DNA of 26,432 nucleotides from DAONBD01 sp964525485 (GTDB taxonomy: Bacteria > Patescibacteriota > Gracilibacteria > UBA1369 > LOWO2-01-FULL-3): positions 1 to 26,432 of the forward strand of contig CAZGHH010000012.1 in the NCBI GenBank assembly GCA_964525485.1, written 5' to 3'. The position numbers and the translations under genes are program-made. Of the stretch, positions 13,458 to 21,324 are shown in pieces. The notes beneath the pieces were generated by a model, which saw only the letters and a program-made list of their open reading frames with translations, was not told where the DNA came from and made no database searches. The stretch's first letter is position 1. Every line of letters begins with the position of its first letter.

Positions 13458-14735
13458 ATGAAAAATTTATTAAAGAAATATATACTTTTCTTGTTAAAAA
13501 AATTTGCGAAACGGAGGCTTAAAAAATTCAAAGGGACGATAATAGGCGTGACCGGATCCGTGGGTAAAACCAGTACAAAAGAGGCTATTTACACAACACT
13601 GAACACTAAATATAAGGTGTTACGCAATAAAGGAAGTATGAATACGGACTTCGGTTTGCCGCTGACTGTTTTGGAATTGGACACCGGATGGAAAAGTATA
13701 GTGAAATGGTCGTATTTGATTTTCAGGGCTTTTTTAAAGTCTTTTCAGAAATTATATGCCGAGGTGGTCGTGGTCGAAATGGGCGTGGACAAAGCTGGAG
13801 ATATGGACGCTCTTTTGTCTATTGTTACTCCCGATATAGGAATCGTTGGGCCCGTTGCGCCCGTCCACATGGAAAAGCATCAATTCACTAACGTCGATGA
13901 AGTTTTTGAAGAAAAATCAAAATTAATAAAAGCCTTACCGGAAGATGGAATCGCAATTTTATGCGCTGATGATGAACGAGTTTTAGGATTGAGTCCAGGG
14001 CGTCCAAAAGGCCGAACTTTTACTTTTGGAACGAATCCTGATGCGGATTTCAAGGCTACTGCTATAGAAGAAGACACTTCTGGAATCAAATTTAATTTAA
14101 ATACCGAGGGGCATCGCGTAGAAGTACGCGTGCCTGTGCTGGGGAAACATCATGTGAATGTAATTTTGCCCGCTATCATATGCGGAATGGCGATGAAGAT
14201 GGAACTCGGAGAAATAGTCGAAGCCATTAAAAGATTTAAACTTCCGCCCGGGAGATTAAATTTGATCGAAGGATTTAAAGATGATTTAACTATAATAGAC
14301 AGCTCTTATAATTCATCTCCAAAAGCCTGTATAGAAGCCCTGAAGACTCTTGGAGGATTGAATCCGAAGGACAAAGGTCGAAGAATCGCCGTACTCGGAA
14401 ATATGAACGAATTGGGAGAAAATTCTGAATTATTGCATGCGGAAGTCGGTTCTCAAATTCATCAATACTGCGAAGTTTTGGTTACGGTGGGAGATGTTGC
14501 AAAAATATTCGCTGACAAAGCTGAGGAAAACGGCATGAAAAATGTCTTTAGATTTAAAACTGTTTCTGAGGCGATTGAAAAATTCAAAGACGAATTAAAA
14601 GAAGGCGATATAGTCCTCGTAAAAGGCTCACAAAACAATGTGCGGCTTGAAAAATTCGTAAAAGCCATTATGAAATTCCCTGATACGGCGTCAGAGGTTT
14701 TGTGTAGACAGGGTAGGGTTTGGGAACGCATTTAA
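13458..14735 (+). CDS. MurF-like Mur ligase lacking the N-terminal substrate domain
   Basis: MurF joins D-Ala-D-Ala to the UDP-MurNAc tripeptide in peptidoglycan synthesis. This 425-residue protein has the Mur ligase central ATPase domain and C-terminal domain but not the first domain that binds the UDP part in normal MurF. In its place stand about 28 residues, hydrophobic then very basic (MKNLLKKYILFLLKK), which may lie on the membrane. Seen are the P-loop GVTGSVGKTSTKE (30-42), NKGSMNTDFGLPLTVL, the VVVEMGVDKAGDMD segment with the Mg-binding Glu, and the C-domain motif IDSSYNSSPKA and AVLGNMNELGENS. MurF-like proteins of this short form occur in Candidate Phyla bacteria. It opens a four-gene operon. 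The exact substrate is not shown by the sequence. Confidence 0.88.
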   Translation: MKNLLKKYILFLLKKFAKRRLKKFKGTIIGVTGSVGKTSTKEAIYTTLNTKYKVLRNKGSMNTDFGLPLTVLELDTGWKSIVKWSYLIFRAFLKSFQKLYAEVVVVEMGVDKAGDMDALLSIVTPDIGIVGPVAPVHMEKHQFTNVDEVFEEKSKLIKALPEDGIAILCADDERVLGLSPGRPKGRTFTFGTNPDADFKATAIEEDTSGIKFNLNTEGHRVEVRVPVLGKHHVNVILPAIICGMAMKMELGEIVEAIKRFKLPPGRLNLIEGFKDDLTIIDSSYNSSPKACIEALKTLGGLNPKDKGRRIAVLGNMNELGENSELLHAEVGSQIHQYCEVLVTVGDVAKIFADKAEENGMKNVFRFKTVSEAIEKFKDELKEGDIVLVKGSQNNVRLEKFVKAIMKFPDTASEVLCRQGRVWERI

Positions 14736-14758
14736 TGTGATACGTATTTAATATGATA
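14730..14758. repeat. 13-base tandem repeat at the murF-holB junction
   Basis: ATTTAATGTGATA (14730-14742) recurs as ATTTAATATGATA (14746-14758), with one mismatch and a period of 16. The first copy holds the stop codon of the murF-like gene, and the second the start codon of the next gene. Confidence 0.5.
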
Positions 14759-15688
14759 TACAACTGGAACATAATAGGGCACGAAAAACAGTTAATGCAG
14801 TTGGAAAAAGATATATCCAGCGGAAACGTTTCTCATGCGTATTTGTTGTGGGGGCCGGGGCATATAGGCAAGTACACCGTCGCGAAGAAATTGGCATCGA
14901 TTCTTCAGTGTGAAAATAATTTTTGTGGAGTATGTTCAACGTGTTTACAGATCAGAAAAGGCTCTCATATAGACACGATGGAGTTTGAAAACAATCATGA
15001 AGCATTAAAAATAGAACATGTGCGTGAAATAATTTCTAGATGCAATATGAGTCCCCAGGGTAAATATAAAGTTGTAATTCTTCAAAGTATCGGAAGAATG
15101 ACCACAGAGGCGGCAAATGCTCTTTTGAAAACACTGGAGGAGCCACCGAATAATACAATTTTTATAATGACCACTAGTAATATACGTGAAGTTTTGCCGA
15201 CTATTCTTTCCAGGAGTAGAATTGTGAGATTCCATCTATTTCCTCATGATTTTTTAATACAAATGTTGAAGAAAAAATATCTCAATATTGATGATGAAAA
15301 AATTGATCAAGCGGCCAGGCTCTCTCTGGGTAGAGCCGGATTTGCTATCGATCTTATGGAGCAACCTGAAAAATTTGCTGATTATTTGAAGCTTTACAAA
15401 GACATCTCTTATCTGCTTGAAACCGACAATATTGTTGAAAGGTTTTCGTATGTTGAAAATATCTTGGATGATGAAAAGCGCGATGATGGCGCATCAAATA
15501 TTCGTACAGATGACTTCTTGAATGTGATGACTCACGTGCTTAGAACCAGGATGATAGAGTTTGCTTCAAAAAAAGGGGTTGATGTCCGCGCTTTAATAGA
15601 TATGATTGCAAAGGTGCAGGATGCTTCGTCTTCTTTGAAAAAGAATGTTAATGCTAAACTGCTTTTAGAAAATTTAATGCTTAATTAA
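14753..15688 (+). CDS. holB: DNA polymerase III delta'-like clamp loader subunit
   Basis: This 311-residue AAA+ protein is most like the delta' (HolB) subunit, which forms the clamp-loading complex with DnaX and delta. The P-loop region reads GPGHIGKYTVA (34-44) with Tyr in place of the Ser/Thr that binds Mg-ATP, so it is probably not an ATPase, as known for delta'. The zinc module is C53, C58, C61, C64. KVVILQSIGRMTTEAANALLKTLEEPP and TTSNIREVLPTILSRSR follow, the latter matching the SRC motif region with SRSR. Compared with DnaX it lacks the long C-terminal domains. The neighbour downstream is a PSP1/RicT-like gene, the same order as holB-yaaT in Bacillus, which supports the call. It begins 17 bases after the murF-like stop. 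Confidence 0.9.
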   Translation: MIYNWNIIGHEKQLMQLEKDISSGNVSHAYLLWGPGHIGKYTVAKKLASILQCENNFCGVCSTCLQIRKGSHIDTMEFENNHEALKIEHVREIISRCNMSPQGKYKVVILQSIGRMTTEAANALLKTLEEPPNNTIFIMTTSNIREVLPTILSRSRIVRFHLFPHDFLIQMLKKKYLNIDDEKIDQAARLSLGRAGFAIDLMEQPEKFADYLKLYKDISYLLETDNIVERFSYVENILDDEKRDDGASNIRTDDFLNVMTHVLRTRMIEFASKKGVDVRALIDMIAKVQDASSSLKKNVNAKLLLENLMLN

Positions 15689-15695
15689 TAATTTT

Positions 15696-16589
15696 ATGCA
15701 TATAGGAATTCTTGATTTGTACGAACTGGCTGTTTTTGAAATTGATTTAAAAGACTCTGCGGAGGTTTTGTTGCGTGGTGATTATGTCGTGTTTAAAAAC
15801 ACCGAGGGGTTGGAAGAAATCGGCCAAATTATTTATACATCTCCTGACGGAGCTCCTTCTAAAAAAGACACGTTTGCGAAAAATAAATTTATACGCAAAG
15901 CAACTCCTCACGATATCCAGAAATTTGAATCAAATAAAGAGAGGGGAGAGGAAGCTCGTAATGTCTGTGAGTCTCTTGCGAAGAAATATAATTTAACGAT
16001 GGCACCTTTTTATGGAATCTATTCCTTGGACGGGACCAAGGCCAATATAGTTTTTACGGCTGATGATCGTGTTGATTTTCGTGAACTGGTCAAGGACCTC
16101 GCCAAGCAACTGCAAAAACAGATCCATTTGAAGCAAATTGGCCCTCGTGATAAAGCTAAAATTGTGGGAGGATTTGGACGCTGCGGACGCGTACTTTGCT
16201 GCAAGGGATTCCTGCCGGGGCTGGAAAGCGTGACTATGGAAATGGCGAGGGTTCAAGGGCTCGAGGGAAAAGGAAGTTCAAAATTATCAGGAGCCTGTGG
16301 CAAACTTTTGTGTTGCTTGAAATATGAAGCCGATGCTTACAAAAAACTTCGTGATTCTCTGCCTTCAATAGGAACTAAAGTTAAATTAAAAAAACCTGTA
16401 TTCGGTAGTCATGATGATGGAATTGTTGTAGGGGTGGATGTGTTGAATCAAAAAATCAGGATAGATATAGGTACCAGGGATTTGTTTATGGTTGGGCTCG
16501 ACGATGTCGCAAAAGTCATGAGTAGGTCTATATCAACCGCTCCCGCAAAAGACCGTGAAGAAAAGGAGGATGATGACTCTGTAAATTAA
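15696..16589 (+). CDS. PSP1-domain protein, RicT/YaaT-like
   Basis: The 297-residue protein belongs to the PSP1 family. Its best-known member, RicT (YaaT) of Bacillus, joins RicA and RicF in a complex with iron-sulfur clusters that modulates RNase Y cleavage. The key pattern here is GRCGRVLCC (C163, C168, C169), then about 30 residues later SGACGKLLCC (C201, C206, C207); these are candidate cluster ligands. The N-terminal part (15-70) is the beta-rich PSP1 start, ADDRVDFRELVKDLAKQL (122-139) the conserved helix. Residues from about 278 are an acidic, disordered tail. It lies 7 bases after the delta' gene. RNase Y is encoded about 3 kb further on the other strand. I do not see RicA or RicF here. 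Confidence 0.93.
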   Translation: MHIGILDLYELAVFEIDLKDSAEVLLRGDYVVFKNTEGLEEIGQIIYTSPDGAPSKKDTFAKNKFIRKATPHDIQKFESNKERGEEARNVCESLAKKYNLTMAPFYGIYSLDGTKANIVFTADDRVDFRELVKDLAKQLQKQIHLKQIGPRDKAKIVGGFGRCGRVLCCKGFLPGLESVTMEMARVQGLEGKGSSKLSGACGKLLCCLKYEADAYKKLRDSLPSIGTKVKLKKPVFGSHDDGIVVGVDVLNQKIRIDIGTRDLFMVGLDDVAKVMSRSISTAPAKDREEKEDDDSVN

Positions 16590-16595
16590 TAAAAC

Positions 16596-17366
16596 ATGTG
16601 GACTTATTTACTTATATTTTTGAGTTTACTTACACTTCTACTGGTGTTCATTCACAGAACATACGTGGTTTTATTCAAAAAACATAATAATCACGATGAC
16701 TCCGCGGCCCTTGAAACGGATGACACAAATGAGCCTGAAGAAAAAGAAAAAAAACGATTATCAAAAAAAGATAAAGAAAAAGTGCAGGAGTTTTATGAAC
16801 ACGCAATTACCATGATTAAAAGACGCGACCCGAAAGAAGCTGTTAAGTTTTTGGTAAAAACCTTAGCTGTGGATCCTGACTTCCTGGACGCTCAAAAACA
16901 ACTCGGCATGTTGTATATTGATCAAAAAATGTGGGGAAAAGGCGCGGCTGTTTACGAGCATTTGGTTTCTGTGACAGGCGATCCTGTTGATTACAGTCAT
17001 CTTGGCTTATGTTTGTACAGCAATGAAGACTTGGACGGAGCGGTAAATGCTTATCAAAACGCTATAAATCTTGACCCTGAACGCACTCAAAGATATATAA
17101 GCCTTGCACAAGTTTACAAGGAAGCCGGGAAACCTCAGCTCGGTCTTATAGCTATTAATAAAGCTCTTGAAATTGATCGCGGGAATCTTGATTATTGGCT
17201 TCTTTCCGCCGATTTTAACCTTCAATTAAAAAACTTCCTTGATGCTCGCGGGGCCATCAATAAAGCCTTGGAGGTAGCACCAATGAGTAAGGTTGCTAAA
17301 AAAATGTTGGAAGATTTGGAAATTGAAGAACAAAAAGCTAGAACCGAAAAACCATCCGCTGAATAA
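16596..17366 (+). CDS. Membrane-anchored TPR protein
   Basis: The 256-residue protein starts with one transmembrane helix (about 3-26: WTYLLIFLSLLTLLLVFIHRT), then a charged linker rich in Glu and Lys (35-65), then tetratricopeptide repeats from about 68 to 245. Typical repeat segments are AQKQLGMLYIDQKMWGKGAAVYEHL, YSHLGLCLYSNEDLDGAVNAY and YISLAQVYKEAGKPQ, each with Gly/Ala and Tyr at the TPR positions. TPRs bind other proteins, so this is probably a scaffold on the cytoplasmic face. The gene is 6 bases after the RicT-like gene and is last in the operon. It converges with vanW (17-base gap), with no hairpin terminator. The partner cannot be named from sequence. Confidence 0.9.
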   Translation: MWTYLLIFLSLLTLLLVFIHRTYVVLFKKHNNHDDSAALETDDTNEPEEKEKKRLSKKDKEKVQEFYEHAITMIKRRDPKEAVKFLVKTLAVDPDFLDAQKQLGMLYIDQKMWGKGAAVYEHLVSVTGDPVDYSHLGLCLYSNEDLDGAVNAYQNAINLDPERTQRYISLAQVYKEAGKPQLGLIAINKALEIDRGNLDYWLLSADFNLQLKNFLDARGAINKALEVAPMSKVAKKMLEDLEIEEQKARTEKPSAE

Positions 17367-17383
17367 CATATCTGGAAGTAAAA

Positions 17384-19198
17384 CTACTGAGGCCCTATTA
17401 GATATTTGTTTTGCGTCGCCCTGTATTTCGATGAAATAGTTTCTTTTGTTTCCGTGCCGTCTGCATTTGTAATATATCTATACCATAACGCGCTCAGTCC
17501 CGGATGATGTGCTTCAATTTGTTTTTTTTCTCCAGGCTTCAGAGTTGGATCCTGAATGTAAACCGGCTCCGTGGAAGCTGAGTTTCTGTTTGATATATAA
17601 GGACCTTCCATCTCAATTTCACGTCCATCGGACGTTCCATAAAATTTAAAGTACGCATTACCATCAAAAGCAAATGCGTGTATCAAAATTGGGTGTCCCG
17701 TATTATTCATAAACTTTAAATCTTGCCCTCCTATATAAACCGTTGCGTCCAGTCCATGACCCAAAACTTGAGAGTAATATGACACCGCATATGAATGAGG
17801 GGCTCTTGCCGTTATCGGTAGACCGGAAAACAATGCCGCCCTATACATCGTGCTGGAAACCTGACAAAGACCTCCTCCGTATTCCGGAATTGTTCCTTTT
17901 TGCGTTATCGTAAGCTCTTTTTTGTATCCGGTTGTCCCGTCCACCCTTCCTATGTTTTTATTAAAAGAAAACTCTTCGCCTGGTGCTATTATCATTCCAT
18001 TAAAAGTGTTCATCCCTACACCTATATTGTGAACTCTGTTACCCGGTGATCCGTAAAAAGTCGTATAGCCAGTGCCTATTAATTCTTTGATTCCCATCTC
18101 CTGTAATTCTTCGCTTATCGTAACTGGGGCCGTTTCTTTTTCTGTTAATATTTTTACCTCTGCAACTTGCTCATTAATAGCCAATTCCAAAGATTTTTTT
18201 AAATGTCCTTTTTGTATTTTTACCCCGTCCAACCCTCTACCTTCGAATTTAATTTTTTGAGTCTCTATGTCTTTATAAATACTCACCGGCTCTGTTTCTT
18301 TTTCTATTTCTTTTGCTATATTTTCTTCTATGTATTGATTAAATTTTTCTGTATTCAAAAATGCGTAAACCTCTCCCGCGCCGCCGTCTTTGCTTTGAAA
18401 TTCAATGTCTCCAAAAAACGGAATTTTCACTTTGTCGGTTCTGGCAAAAACTATCATATCGATTTGTTCTCCGGGCGCGAATGTCCATTTTTTATTCTCG
18501 TATGTCAATCTGATTTTGGCTTTGATTTTTGCGGTCATCGTTTCTTTTTTTTCTTCCAATGACTCTTTGCTTACTGTTGGCATAACCTTTTTAAATTCCA
18601 AATTTTCTTTTACGCTTTGAAAATTTCCAAGCGCGTTTTTGATGCTTTGAATTTGAGATTCCGTGTCTAAAATAATACCTTCTTTTTCCGGAACCACTTC
18701 AACTTGGCCTTTATTGAGTATGTACGACGCGTTTCTTGGCAACAACTCCTTCATCTCAAATTTCTCTATCAAAACATTTTCCAGTTTTGATCTGTCAAAA
18801 GTATAAAGAATACTTTCTGAATCTTTTGGCGCTACCTCTGTGAGCGCGTAGGGCAGAGGATTGGTTTTAAAATCAATTTTGCTCGCTATACTCACCGATT
18901 CCTCAACAAAATATTGCAGGTCTATTTCTGTCGGCATGATCTCTGTATTTTTTTTCGCCCCACCTATCTCTGTTTCGAAAATCAACGGTTTCGACATATA
19001 GTCTTCTGTCGCTTTTTTTAGTATATCTACCGCCTCTGTTTTGGTTTTGTATCCCAAATTGATCCCGGAAATTTTTGTTCCCGGTAGCAATTTCCCATGT
19101 AAACACACTTTTACACCAAACAATACTCCTGTTGTCACGATTCCTATTAACAAGCCTAATCCTATTGTTTTTATGTACCTGAGGGGTATTTTCTTCAT
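17384..19198 (-). CDS. VanW family cell-envelope protein
   Basis: This 604-residue protein has an N-terminal membrane anchor (about 10-30). Two or more repeats of the putative peptidoglycan-binding type follow up to about residue 370 (LLPGTKISGINLGYKTKTEAVDIL is the typical start). The VanW domain covers about 375-530, with TGYTTFYGSPGNRVHNIGVG, then PGEEFSFNKNIG and GGGLCQVSSTMYRAAL (near 435). The rest, with LKPGEKKQIEAHHPGLSALWYR, resembles the G5-like end seen in such proteins. VanW proteins of this layout are common in Gram-positive and Candidate Phyla bacteria; their reaction is not established. Glycopeptide resistance should not be inferred. The start codon directly follows the stop of the small membrane gene. 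Confidence 0.93.
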   Translation of the reverse strand: MKKIPLRYIKTIGLGLLIGIVTTGVLFGVKVCLHGKLLPGTKISGINLGYKTKTEAVDILKKATEDYMSKPLIFETEIGGAKKNTEIMPTEIDLQYFVEESVSIASKIDFKTNPLPYALTEVAPKDSESILYTFDRSKLENVLIEKFEMKELLPRNASYILNKGQVEVVPEKEGIILDTESQIQSIKNALGNFQSVKENLEFKKVMPTVSKESLEEKKETMTAKIKAKIRLTYENKKWTFAPGEQIDMIVFARTDKVKIPFFGDIEFQSKDGGAGEVYAFLNTEKFNQYIEENIAKEIEKETEPVSIYKDIETQKIKFEGRGLDGVKIQKGHLKKSLELAINEQVAEVKILTEKETAPVTISEELQEMGIKELIGTGYTTFYGSPGNRVHNIGVGMNTFNGMIIAPGEEFSFNKNIGRVDGTTGYKKELTITQKGTIPEYGGGLCQVSSTMYRAALFSGLPITARAPHSYAVSYYSQVLGHGLDATVYIGGQDLKFMNNTGHPILIHAFAFDGNAYFKFYGTSDGREIEMEGPYISNRNSASTEPVYIQDPTLKPGEKKQIEAHHPGLSALWYRYITNADGTETKETISSKYRATQNKYLIGPQ

Positions 19199-19447
19199 TT
19201 ATTCTTGTGGGATTTTTTTAACATCCTCTTCTTTTTTATCTAAAAGTCTTTTAAAGAAACTTTTTTGTGTCTCATCTTCTTTCTTTTTTTTCTTCAATTC
19301 CTCCTCTTCGGCCTCTCTGTCCGCTTTTGACTTCAAAGAGGCCCCTATGACAGATCCAATAGCTCCCCCAATCACGGCTCCCATTAACAGATTGTTTATT
19401 TTTTTAGACATCTTATTCTCTTTTTTTCTTTTAAAGAATCCGAACAT
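19199..19447 (-). CDS. Small glycine-zipper membrane protein (YtxH-like)
   Basis: The 82-residue protein has a basic N-terminus (FGFFKRKK), one glycine-zipper membrane helix (LLMGAVIGGAIGSVIGASL, about 20-38) and a long charged helix rich in Lys and Glu. This is the layout of YtxH-type proteins, but similarity is too general to assign a function. A second ATG at codon 13 (MSKKINNLL) is an alternative start. It lies 17 bases after rny and its stop directly precedes the vanW start, so the three genes form one operon. Confidence 0.75.
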   Translation of the reverse strand: MFGFFKRKKENKMSKKINNLLMGAVIGGAIGSVIGASLKSKADREAEEEELKKKKKEDETQKSFFKRLLDKKEEDVKKIPQE

Positions 19448-19464
19448 ATTAAAAAGGTTATTTT

Positions 19465-21003
19465 TTATTTAGCTACCTCTATCGTTTTTGTTTTTCTAAT
19501 TACGTTGATTTTAATTTTTCCCGGATACGTAACGTCTTCTTCTACTTTTTTAGCAATTGTGTCCGCTAAATTTTGCGTTTTTGCATCGTCTACAACTGTC
19601 GGATCAACAATAACCCTGACCTCTCTACCTCCTGATATTGCGAACGCTTTTTTAATACCTTCAAAAGAATACGCAACACCTTCGAGTGCTTGAAGTCTTG
19701 CTATGTATTTCTCAATCGACTCCTGTCTGGCTCCGGGGCGACTCGCAGATAAGGCATCAGCCGCCTGTACCAAGAGAGCTTCGGCCGTGGTTGGTTTTTC
19801 TGATTCGTGGTGGGTCCACGCCGCATGAATTTCTTCAGGAGAAAACCCATATTTTTCCATTAATTCTTTTGTGAGAAAATCGTGCGTGCCTTGTACATCA
19901 GGGTTTTGGTCTATAGCTTTTCCAAGGTCGTGCAAAAACCCGCCTATTTTACAAGTTTCTGTATTTGCTCCTATTTCGGCGCCAAGCATTGTCGCCAGGT
20001 AACAAACCTCCATAGAGTGCCTCATTATGTTTTGGCTGTAGCTTGTTCTGTATTGCAGTCTTCCTATTATAGTTATCAATTCTTTGTTGTCTGCTTTAAT
20101 CCCAATTTCTTCTAAAACTTTTTTTCCTATTTCATACAACTCCTCTTCTGTTTCTTGTTTTGATTTCTTCACCACCTCGTCTATCACTTTTTGGTTTATG
20201 TCTTTTGGATATTTTATTAATTTTTCCAAAGCTTTTTGTGCTATTCTTCTATTAACGAGATTGAATGCTGAAATTGATATAGTGTTTGGTAGGTCGTTAA
20301 AAACAACATCCACATCCAGAAGCTCTTCAAAATATAGTATATTGGTCGCGCCTTTGCCGACTATTTTCCCTTTTATAATATCTTTTGGAACTGTAACATT
20401 TACGGCTCTTTGTTCAACAGATGTCGGAGATGTTAGTCTTTGAATTACGTTTACTATGATTTTTTGGGCTAGTCTTGGCGCTTTTTCTTTAGCCTCCTCT
20501 ATGACGTTTGTGACCCTTTGTTTGTAGTCTTGCTCCAGGTCTGTTTCATATTTTTTTAAAATTTCTTTTTTTAACTCTTCTTCTTTTTTCCCCGCTTTTT
20601 GGGTTAAAATTTCTTTTTCTTTATCTTCGCCGTCTTTTAATTGCCTCTTTTTTACAGACAACGCTTCCTCTATTGATGCTATTTTTAATTTTAGTTCGTT
20701 TACTTTTTCTTCTTGTTTTTTGAGTAATTGCTCTTTCGTGTTTGTTGATTTTTCCATTTGGGATATAAGCCTTTTTGTCATGTCGTGATTTTTTTCCACG
20801 TTTTCTTTTAACCCTTCGATCCTGGTTTTTGCTGTCTGAATCGTTTCTTCGGCATTTTTTTTGGCTTCCATAATAATTTCTTCGGCTTTCTCTTTTCTTT
20901 TTTCAAAAGATATATTTTTTCTTTTATAAATTTCTTTATATCCTATATACCCCCCCACACCCAGCGCCACTATTCCTATTAAAATGTTCAAAACTATATT
21001 CAT
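19465..21003 (-). CDS. rny: Ribonuclease Y
   Basis: RNase Y is the membrane-bound endonuclease that starts mRNA decay in many bacteria. The 512 residues show the standard layout: a membrane helix (about 3-21), a long coiled coil (30-190), a KH domain (about 205-265) and an HD domain (about 325-425) with H329 and the H358-D359 pair in GFLHDLGKAID, then the C-terminal region. The KH loop reads IVGKGATNI where homologues have IIGREGRNI; the last glycine of GxxG is alanine (216-219), so RNA binding by this loop may be altered. An extended -10 promoter lies about 45 bases upstream. The RicT-like protein encoded at 15696-16589 is a possible functional partner. Confidence 0.97.
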   Translation of the reverse strand: MNIVLNILIGIVALGVGGYIGYKEIYKRKNISFEKRKEKAEEIIMEAKKNAEETIQTAKTRIEGLKENVEKNHDMTKRLISQMEKSTNTKEQLLKKQEEKVNELKLKIASIEEALSVKKRQLKDGEDKEKEILTQKAGKKEEELKKEILKKYETDLEQDYKQRVTNVIEEAKEKAPRLAQKIIVNVIQRLTSPTSVEQRAVNVTVPKDIIKGKIVGKGATNILYFEELLDVDVVFNDLPNTISISAFNLVNRRIAQKALEKLIKYPKDINQKVIDEVVKKSKQETEEELYEIGKKVLEEIGIKADNKELITIIGRLQYRTSYSQNIMRHSMEVCYLATMLGAEIGANTETCKIGGFLHDLGKAIDQNPDVQGTHDFLTKELMEKYGFSPEEIHAAWTHHESEKPTTAEALLVQAADALSASRPGARQESIEKYIARLQALEGVAYSFEGIKKAFAISGGREVRVIVDPTVVDDAKTQNLADTIAKKVEEDVTYPGKIKINVIRKTKTIEVAK

Positions 21004-21125
21004 TAATTTATTATTATTTATTGTTTAAAAATGCTCTAAGAAGATACTTATTATATCAAAAATTATCAAGTTATAAACACCCGTTTCTTTACCCTAAGCC
21101 TTTTTGTAAAAAAATGTTCAAAACT
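20981..21125. repeat. 15-base direct repeat at and upstream of the rny start
   Basis: AAAATGTTCAAAACT occurs at 20981-20995, inside the first codons of rny, and again at 21111-21125 in the divergent spacer, exactly 130 bases apart. On the minus strand the upstream copy follows a GTG and could begin a peptide of 13 residues (VKVLNIFLQKGLG) ending in TAA. The arrangement may be a remnant of a local duplication or a chance AT-rich match. Confidence 0.5.
21050..21058 (-). promoter_or_regulatory. Extended -10 promoter for rny
   Basis: On the minus strand TGATATAAT is a perfect -10 (21050-21055) with the TGn extension. The -35 region is poor. The start would be near 21043, about 40 bases before the rny ATG, within an A/T-rich leader. 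Confidence 0.6.
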
Positions 21126-21146
21126 TTCACTCTCTACTATTTACTA

Positions 21147-21166
21147 TTCTTTTATTAATAAAAGAA
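21147..21166. repeat. 20-base perfect palindrome in the rny-dnaN spacer
   Basis: TTCTTTTATTAATAAAAGAA is its own reverse complement over all 20 bases. It could be an operator for a dimeric regulator controlling both directions, or a hairpin. It lies outside both predicted transcription units, which favours a DNA-level role. Confidence 0.55.
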
Positions 21167-21261
21167 AGAAAAAACAATAAGAAATAAATATTAATTAGAT
21201 GTTTGAAAATTTAACATTTAGACTTTAATAAAAAACGGCTTGAATTTTTTTAGTTTAATGT

Positions 21262-21289
21262 TTGTCTTATATAGATTTTCATTTATAAT
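21262..21289 (+). promoter_or_regulatory. Promoter for dnaN
   Basis: TTGTCT (21262-21267), a 16-base spacer and a perfect TATAAT (21284-21289). The start would be near 21296, giving a leader of about 29 bases. The leader contains TTCTAT/ATAGAA (21302-21307 with 21314-21319), a small hairpin five bases before the ATG. Confidence 0.65.
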
Positions 21290-21324
21290 TACTCTAAGCT
21301 TTTCTATCTATTAATAGAATTTTT

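Larger units (their letters stand above)
21004..21324. other. 321-base AT-rich divergent spacer between rny and dnaN
   Basis: No gene is visible. The spacer carries the rny promoter (21050-21058, minus) and the dnaN promoter (21262-21289, plus). It also holds a 20-base palindrome (21147-21166), the second copy of the 15-base repeat, and a small hairpin right before dnaN. Base composition is clearly more AT-rich than the flanks. I see no cluster of DnaA boxes. Confidence 0.7.

Noticed and set aside
17384..19198. vanW as vancomycin resistance
   Set aside because: No vanHAX or two-component genes are nearby, and VanW-domain proteins are widespread with no proven resistance role.
21100..21138. 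13-residue leader peptide before rny starting at GTG
   Set aside because: It lies upstream of the predicted rny promoter and has no support beyond the repeated 15 bases.
21004..21324. Replication origin next to dnaN
   Set aside because: The spacer is AT-rich, but I see no cluster of DnaA boxes; TTATAAACA at 21071 has two mismatches. dnaA and recF are absent.
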